The notes under the pieces: model-generated
The model's database searches: none
Seen by the model: the letters and a program-made list of their open reading frames with translations, nothing else
What the model was told of the DNA's origin: nothing
Made by a program: the position numbers and the translations under genes
In this document: one piece after another, positions 59,187 to 64,000 of the stretch
Layout of the letters: every line of letters begins with the position of its first letter
Position numbering within the stretch: position 1 is the first letter of the stretch
Assembly (NCBI GenBank): GCA_963714455.1
Contig: CAVQON010000017.1
Coordinates: 1 to 64,000, forward strand
Source: CAVQGZ01 sp963714455
GTDB lineage: Bacteria; Actinomycetota; Actinomycetes; Jiangellales; Jiangellaceae
Direction of reading: 5' to 3'
DNA: 64,000 nucleotides

Positions 59187-59688
59187 CGCAATCGAGCGTG
59201 ACCGGCAGCCGCATGCGGACGAGGGTGGCCGTTCGGTCGTGGGCCACGCCGAGGGGCCGGGGGTGGTGCGCCCGGCGAGACGGATGTGCTGACCATCACG
59301 CGTCCCTTCAGTCGAGCGGCGGCCGCCGCTGCTGTGGACCAGCTGTGCCGTCGTGGTAACGGGTGGCCGCCGGGGATGCGCGGTGAGCGTAGCGGATGGC
59401 ATGACGAGCGGCCCGCCGCGGACTCCGGTGGCGCGATGTCCGTGAGCACCCGGCGACCGGCCCGCCACGGGCGGATCGGATGCTGCCCCACTCCCAGGTC
59501 GTCTGCACCTGTCTGGCGACGAGGAGTCAGCAGACTGCCCACCGCGAAGTCCACCGTCATGTGCCGAAGAGGAGGTTGAGCGGACAGAAAGTTGAGCCAA
59601 GGGCTAGTGGCGGCGGCCTACCAAGTGCTTGTATGACGCACCCGTTTCCCGTTCCCCACTTGCCGCGGGTCGACAAGGGAGGTCAACG
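59187..59688. other. 502-base divergent intergenic region glcD / lctP
   Basis: No coding region with family resemblance was seen on either strand. It holds a perfect 16-bp palindrome AGCGGCGGCCGCCGCT (59315-59330), located for use by either gene, and a strong binding site AAGGGAGG (59676-59683) before lctP. No promoter with a good -35/-10 pair was resolved; TTGAGC (59592-59597) is a possible -35 for lctP but its partner is unclear. No LldR-type operator was recognised. Confidence 0.6.
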
Positions 59689-61509
59689 ATGGACAATCTT
59701 CTGGCGCTCAGCCTCTTCGCGATGTCGCCGATCATCGTCGTGGGATTCTTGCTCGTTGGCTTACGCTGGCCGGCCAAGCGTGCGATGCCGGTGGGCTTCA
59801 TCGTCGTCGTCTTGGTGGCCCTGTTCGTCTGGGACGTGGCGCCCGTCGCGGTGGCTGCGGCCACGGTCCAGGGGCTCATCATTGCCGTCACTCTGCTCTA
59901 CATCGTCTTCGGTGCCCTGCTGCTGCTGGCGACGCTGACCAAGAGCGGCGCGATGGCGACGATCCGAGCCGGCTTCACCACCATCAGCCCGGACCGCCGG
60001 GTGCAGGCCGTCATCATCGGCTGGCTCTTCGGCAGCTTCATCGAGGGAGCCTCAGGCTTCGGGACGCCGGCGGCTGTCGTGGCTCCCCTGCTGCTCGCTC
60101 TGGGCTTCCCCGCCATGGCCGCAGTCATGGTCGGGCTGATCATCCAGTCGACCCCGGTGAGCTTCGGTGCCGTCGGAACGCCCATTCTGATCGGGGTGAC
60201 CGGGGGTCTGGAAGGTGGGGCCGGAGTCGACGAGCGGGTTGAACTCCTGGGACTGACCTTCCCCGCCTACATCAACGGCATCGCGATCAACGTCGCCATC
60301 ATGCACGCCCTGGTGGGTCTGCTCATCCCGCTGATCCTCGCCTGCATGCTCACCGGCTTCTTCGGCGAGCACAAGCGCTTCGGTGACGGTCTCAAGATCT
60401 GGAAGTTCGCGCTGTATGCCGCGCTCGCCTTCACCGTGCCCTACGTGCTGGTCGCCTGGCTGCTCGGCCCGGAGTTCCCGTCCCTGCTCGGGGGCGCCTT
60501 CGGCCTGGCGCTGGTGATGTACACCTCGAGCAAGGGCTTTCTCATGCCCAAGGAGACGTGGGACTTCGCTCCCCGCGAGAACTGGCTCGACCGGTGGACG
60601 GGCAGCATCACGCCGGATGCCGGGGTCGCGGACGCCCGGATGTCCATCATCCGGGCGTGGACTCCCTACGGCCTTGTCGCCCTGCTGCTCGTCCTCACGC
60701 GCGTCGTCGACCCGATCACCAACTTCCTGACCACCACGACCGCCGTCCCCTTCAGCAACATCGCGGGCACGGACATCAGCACCACCGTGCAACCGCTCTA
60801 CCTGCCCGGCACCGTCTTCCTCGTCGTGTGCGTCATCACCTACTGGCTGCACAGGATGAACCGCACCGAGATCGCCGCCACCTGGAAGATCGCCGGCGGA
60901 CACATCCTGGGAGCTGGAGCTGCCCTGCTGTTCGCGCTTCCCTTGGTTCGGGTGTTCATCAACTCGGGTCCTGCCTTCAACACCTCCGACCTGCCCAGCA
61001 TGCCGCTGACGCTCGCCGAAGGCGCGGCCGCGGCCGCGGGCAGCGGGTGGCCGCTCGTAGCCCCGTGGATCGGCGCGCTGGGCGCCTTCCTGGCGGGCAG
61101 CAACACCATCAGCAACCTGACCTTCTCGCTCTTCCAGTTCTCCACGGCCGAGCAGATCGGGGCGAACCCGGAGGTCATCGTGGCGGCCCAGGCCGTCGGC
61201 GGCGCTGCGGGCAACATGGTCACAATCCACAACGTGGTCGCCGCCTCGGCGACGGTCGGGCTGCTCGGCCGCGAGGGAGACCTGATTCGCAAGACGGTCA
61301 TCCCGGCGTCGTACTACTGCCTGACCGCCGGAGCCATCGCCTACGTCTGGACCTTCGGGTGGGGGCTCAACGTCGGGACGATCCTGCTCGCAGGGATCTT
61401 TGTCGGGCTTGCCGGCCTCGCACGGCACTTCAGCCGGCAGCCGGATCCGCCGAGGACGCCGAGCACCATGGCCCCCGTCGACCGTGCCGGCGGTGGACCA
61501 CTGGGGTAG
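59689..61509 (+). CDS. lctP: L-lactate permease family transporter
   Basis: Lactate (and probably glycolate) importer of the LctP family, driven by proton symport in known members. ATG 59689 behind GGGAGGTCAACG gives 606 residues with about 12-14 hydrophobic segments. Family motifs: FIEGASGFGTPAAVVAPLLL, PVSFGAVGTPILIGVTGGL, GAFLAGSNTISNLTFSLFQF and VGGAAGNMVTIHNVVAASAT. Length is slightly above the E. coli protein. Divergent from glcD-glcF. Confidence 0.95.
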   Translation: MDNLLALSLFAMSPIIVVGFLLVGLRWPAKRAMPVGFIVVVLVALFVWDVAPVAVAAATVQGLIIAVTLLYIVFGALLLLATLTKSGAMATIRAGFTTISPDRRVQAVIIGWLFGSFIEGASGFGTPAAVVAPLLLALGFPAMAAVMVGLIIQSTPVSFGAVGTPILIGVTGGLEGGAGVDERVELLGLTFPAYINGIAINVAIMHALVGLLIPLILACMLTGFFGEHKRFGDGLKIWKFALYAALAFTVPYVLVAWLLGPEFPSLLGGAFGLALVMYTSSKGFLMPKETWDFAPRENWLDRWTGSITPDAGVADARMSIIRAWTPYGLVALLLVLTRVVDPITNFLTTTTAVPFSNIAGTDISTTVQPLYLPGTVFLVVCVITYWLHRMNRTEIAATWKIAGGHILGAGAALLFALPLVRVFINSGPAFNTSDLPSMPLTLAEGAAAAAGSGWPLVAPWIGALGAFLAGSNTISNLTFSLFQFSTAEQIGANPEVIVAAQAVGGAAGNMVTIHNVVAASATVGLLGREGDLIRKTVIPASYYCLTAGAIAYVWTFGWGLNVGTILLAGIFVGLAGLARHFSRQPDPPRTPSTMAPVDRAGGGPLG

Positions 61510-61510
61510 G

Positions 61511-61528
61511 TCCTGCCGCCCTGCAGGA
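61511..61528. terminator. Small hairpin between lctP and the ABC gene
   Basis: TCCTGC-CGCCCT-GCAGGA fills most of the 27-base convergent gap and could terminate both transcripts; a six-bp stem is weak. Confidence 0.4.
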
Positions 61529-61536
61529 GCGACGCC

Positions 61537-63327
61537 CTAGACGGTCGGTGTGCTCGTCTCGCCCTGCCACGACTCCCACAGGGCCGCGTAGGAGCCCCGG
61601 GCGGCCACCAGCTCGTCGTGGCTGCCCAGCTCGCTGATCCGACCGTCCTCCACGACAGCCACTCGGTCGGCGTCGTGCGCGGTGTGCAGCCGGTGCGCGA
61701 TCGACACGACTGTGCGCCCGTCCAGCACCCGCCCGAGCGAGCGCTCCAGCGACCTGGCGGCGCGCCGGTCCAGCAGCGAGGTGGCCTCGTCGAGGATCAA
61801 CGTGTGCGGGTCGGCCACCACGAGCCGGGCGAGCGCGATCTGCTGCGCCTGCACCGGTGACACGCTCGCCGCACCCGACCCGACCTCGGTGTCGAGGCCG
61901 TCGGGCAGCCGGCGGGCCCAGGTGTGCGCCCCGACCACCTCGAGCGCGTGCCACAGGTCGGCGTCGGTGGCGTCGGCCTTGGCGAGCAGCAGGTTGTCAC
62001 GCAGCGGCCCGACGAACACGTGGTGCTCCTGGGTCACCAGAACCACGTGACGACGGATCGCCTCGGGCGCCATGGCCGACACGTCGGCGCCGCCGAGGCG
62101 CACCTCACCCGTTCGGGCCGGGTGCACGCCCGCCAGCAGCCGCGCCATCGTCGACTTGCCCGCCCCGGACGGACCCACCACGGCCAGGCGCTCACCCGGC
62201 ACGACGCCGAGGTCGATGCCGCGCAGCACGTCCTGGTCGTCGCGGTAGCCGAAGTGCACGTCGCGGGCCTCGAGGTGCTCGTCGGCCGGGCGCGCATCCG
62301 GGTCGCTCGGCGGTGCGCTCACCTCGGCCACGCCCAGCAGCCGCGCCAGGGATGCCTGCCCGACCTGCAGCTCGTCGAACCACATGAGCACCAGGTCGAC
62401 GGGCTCGATGAGCATCTGGGTGTAGAGCACGGCGGCGGTGAACGCGGCGATGCTGATGCGGCCGTCGGCCACGAGCCAGCCGCCCATGCCCACGACCACG
62501 GCGAGTGGGACGACGTAGGCCGACTCGACCGAGGGGAAGAACACCGACCGCAGGTACAGCGTGTAGCGCTCCCAGTCGAGCCACTCACCGACGCGTCGGT
62601 CGGTCAGCTCGACCCGGGCACCGCCGAGCCGGTAGGTCTCGACGGTGCGTCCGGCGTCGACGCTCTCGGCGACGACGGCGTTGACGGCCGCGTACGCGCC
62701 CATCTCCGACCGGTACGCCGCCGGGGCCCGACGGAAGTACCAGCGAGAGACGACCACGATGGGCGGGATGGCCAGCAGCCAGGCCAGCGCCAGCGGGGGA
62801 GCGGTGACGACCAGCGCTGCACCGATGACGAGCACGCTCACCAGGGCAATAGCGATCTCGGGGACGGCGTGGCGCACCGCCCAGGTCAGGCGGTCGACGT
62901 CGGTGGTCGAACGGGTGACGAGGTCGCCCGTCCCGGCGCGTTCCACCTCGCTCGGCGGCAGGTCGACGGCGCGGCGCAAGAAGTCTTCGCGCAGGTCGGC
63001 CAGCACCGACTCGCCCAGGATGCTCGCCCGCAGCCGGGAGGAGCGCGTGGCCACGGTCTGCACGACGACGGCGACCCCGAAACCGCCGATCAGCCAGCCC
63101 AGCGCGTCGACCTGACCGTCGCTGAGCTGCTCGACCAGGGCGCCGAGCACCTGCGGGCCGACGAGCCCGGCGAGGACAGCGACGCCATGGATCGCGACCA
63201 CCGCCAGCATCGTCGTGCGGTGGCGGCCCAGGAGCAGGCGCACCTCGGCGCGCATCGTTGCGCCGGAGGCGACGGGAAGCCGGTGCACGCGCGTGGCGTC
63301 CTCGCTCGGCGCCGGTGGCGTCCTCAT
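61537..63327 (-). CDS. ABC exporter half-transporter, second subunit
   Basis: 596 residues from an ATG (63327) overlapping the stop of the upstream ABC gene (ATGA; GAGGGAGGA upstream). Residues about 40-330 form the six-helix exporter domain; the NBD spans about 345-596. Walker A is intact (GPSGAGKST, K391), Walker B is LILDEATSLLD and the H-loop is VSIAHRLHT. The signature LSGGQ is replaced by VSPVQAQQ. The partner has the opposite pattern, so the pair should be an asymmetric heterodimeric exporter. Substrate unknown. Confidence 0.9.
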   Translation of the reverse strand: MRTPPAPSEDATRVHRLPVASGATMRAEVRLLLGRHRTTMLAVVAIHGVAVLAGLVGPQVLGALVEQLSDGQVDALGWLIGGFGVAVVVQTVATRSSRLRASILGESVLADLREDFLRRAVDLPPSEVERAGTGDLVTRSTTDVDRLTWAVRHAVPEIAIALVSVLVIGAALVVTAPPLALAWLLAIPPIVVVSRWYFRRAPAAYRSEMGAYAAVNAVVAESVDAGRTVETYRLGGARVELTDRRVGEWLDWERYTLYLRSVFFPSVESAYVVPLAVVVGMGGWLVADGRISIAAFTAAVLYTQMLIEPVDLVLMWFDELQVGQASLARLLGVAEVSAPPSDPDARPADEHLEARDVHFGYRDDQDVLRGIDLGVVPGERLAVVGPSGAGKSTMARLLAGVHPARTGEVRLGGADVSAMAPEAIRRHVVLVTQEHHVFVGPLRDNLLLAKADATDADLWHALEVVGAHTWARRLPDGLDTEVGSGAASVSPVQAQQIALARLVVADPHTLILDEATSLLDRRAARSLERSLGRVLDGRTVVSIAHRLHTAHDADRVAVVEDGRISELGSHDELVAARGSYAALWESWQGETSTPTV

Positions 63328-64000
63328 GAGTCCTCCCTCGTCACGATCGCCCGGTAGCGAGCATCCGTCATCAGGTCCGTGTGGCTGCCCCGTCGCGCGA
63401 CCTGGTCGCCCTCGATCAGGACGACCTCGTCCAGTGCGCCCAGCACGAGCGGGCTGGCCGTGGCCACGACGGTGGTGCGGCCTTCCCGCAGCGCCGTCAG
63501 CGACGATGCGATGGCGGCCTCGGTGTGGGAGTCCACGGCGCTGGTGGGTTCCTCCAGCACCAGGATGTCGGGGTCGGCGCGCAGCGACCGGGCCAGAGCG
63601 AGGCGCTGGCGCTGCCCGCCCGAGAGCGAGCGACCGCGCTCGGGAAGCTCGGAGTCGAATCCCCCGAGCCCCTCCAGCACGTCCTGGGAGCACGACCCGG
63701 CGACGGCCTGCTCGGCAGAGACCCGTCCGCTGCGTGGGACGTCGAGCAGCGCGTCGAGCGAGCCGGAGAGCAGGACGGGGTCGGTGTCTTGCACGACCAC
63801 CCGTCGCCGCACGGTGTCGGTCGGCAGGTCGGCCAGCGCGACGCCGGCGAGGGTCACCCGCGCCGGCTGCGTCCCCGCGACCGGCACGTCACCGAGGCGG
63901 CGCACCAGTGCGGCAGTCGCGGTCGGGTCGGCGCTGACCAGTCCGACGGTGCGCCCGGGGTGGACGACCAGCCCGGTGACGGGGTCCACGAGGTCTCCGG
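63324..64000 (-). CDS. ABC exporter half-transporter, first subunit (5' end outside the window)
   Basis: Only the last 224 residues, the NBD, are visible; the membrane domain continues beyond the right edge. The signature is intact (LSGGQRQRLALARSL), but Walker A reads GLVSADPTATAALV with no Gly-Lys-Ser/Thr, the Walker B end is LVLEEPTSAVD (Glu for Asp), and the H-loop position reads VVATASPLVL without His. The D-loop and Q-loop (VVQDTDP) remain. This domain cannot bind ATP in the usual way but can complete the site of its partner. Confidence 0.88.
   Translation of the reverse strand, partial: GDLVDPVTGLVVHPGRTVGLVSADPTATAALVRRLGDVPVAGTQPARVTLAGVALADLPTDTVRRRVVVQDTDPVLLSGSLDALLDVPRSGRVSAEQAVAGSCSQDVLEGLGGFDSELPERGRSLSGGQRQRLALARSLRADPDILVLEEPTSAVDSHTEAAIASSLTALREGRTTVVATASPLVLGALDEVVLIEGDQVARRGSHTDLMTDARYRAIVTREDS

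Noticed and set aside
59171..59688. Small open frames in the glcD-lctP gap, both strands
   Set aside because: Arg/Pro/Ala-rich composition typical of shadow frames, no binding site or family motif.

Overview
This 64-kb window is ordinary chromosomal DNA of a high-GC actinobacterium. The evidence is the very high GC with many GTG starts, the RpoB/RpoC subtype, a WhiB regulator, a His-tailed GroEL next to groES behind CIRCE operators, type Z S14, and tesB/tsaB/rimI/tsaD/groESL/whiB/guaB/guaB3/cholesterol-oxidase-like synteny of the kind seen in Mycobacterium. My best guess is Micrococcales, perhaps Intrasporangiaceae-like; this is inferred from protein style and not proven. No rRNA, tRNA, CRISPR, phage or transposase gene was seen.

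Layout. (1) 1-9030: tail of a lipoprotein gene, then rplJ-rplL behind an L10-type leader, an attenuator hairpin, and rpoB-rpoC. (2) 9061-13553: str operon rpsL-rpsG-fusA-tuf with its promoter and terminator. (3) 13584-23424: S10 and spc operons, rpsJ to rplO. (4) 23496-30440: secY-adk-map-DUF1707 gene, then infA-rpmJ-rpsM-rpsK-rpsD-rpoA-rplQ. (5) 30418-33558: truA, an RsmC-like methyltransferase and an ABC-F ATPase, overlapping head to tail. (6) 33664-46553: rplM-rpsI, glmM-glmS (amino-sugar supply), acpS, nnr, alr, a hydrolase, and tsaE-tsaB-rimI-tsaD (tRNA t6A and protein acetylation), with tesB on the opposite strand and a small nucleoside-hydrolase-like gene. (7) 46561-50635: a GH3 lipoprotein and groES-groEL. 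(8) 50648-56489: whiB (minus strand) divergent from a MerR regulator with a cobalamin-type domain, then guaB, guaB3 and a GMC oxidase. (9) 56566-61509: a glcD-glcF oxidase divergent from a lactate permease, which together look like a lactate/glycolate uptake and oxidation module. (10) 61537-64000: a heterodimeric ABC exporter pair, the first gene cut by the window edge.

The gene content is housekeeping. The unusual signal lies in repeated DNA. A short palindromic element with 15-bp perfect terminal inverted repeats lies in frame in the C-terminal tail of ribosomal protein L10, and a relative of it lies in the opposite orientation in the tail of L17. A separate 96-bp palindromic element occurs twice, each time directly upstream of a ribosomal-protein promoter, and one copy supplies the stop codon of the ABC-F gene. 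A third palindrome type follows groEL. Also notable are an inverted repeat straddling the -10 box of the str promoter, complementary loss of ATP-site motifs in the ABC pair, and a CarH/LitR-like W-x9-EH motif in the MerR regulator.
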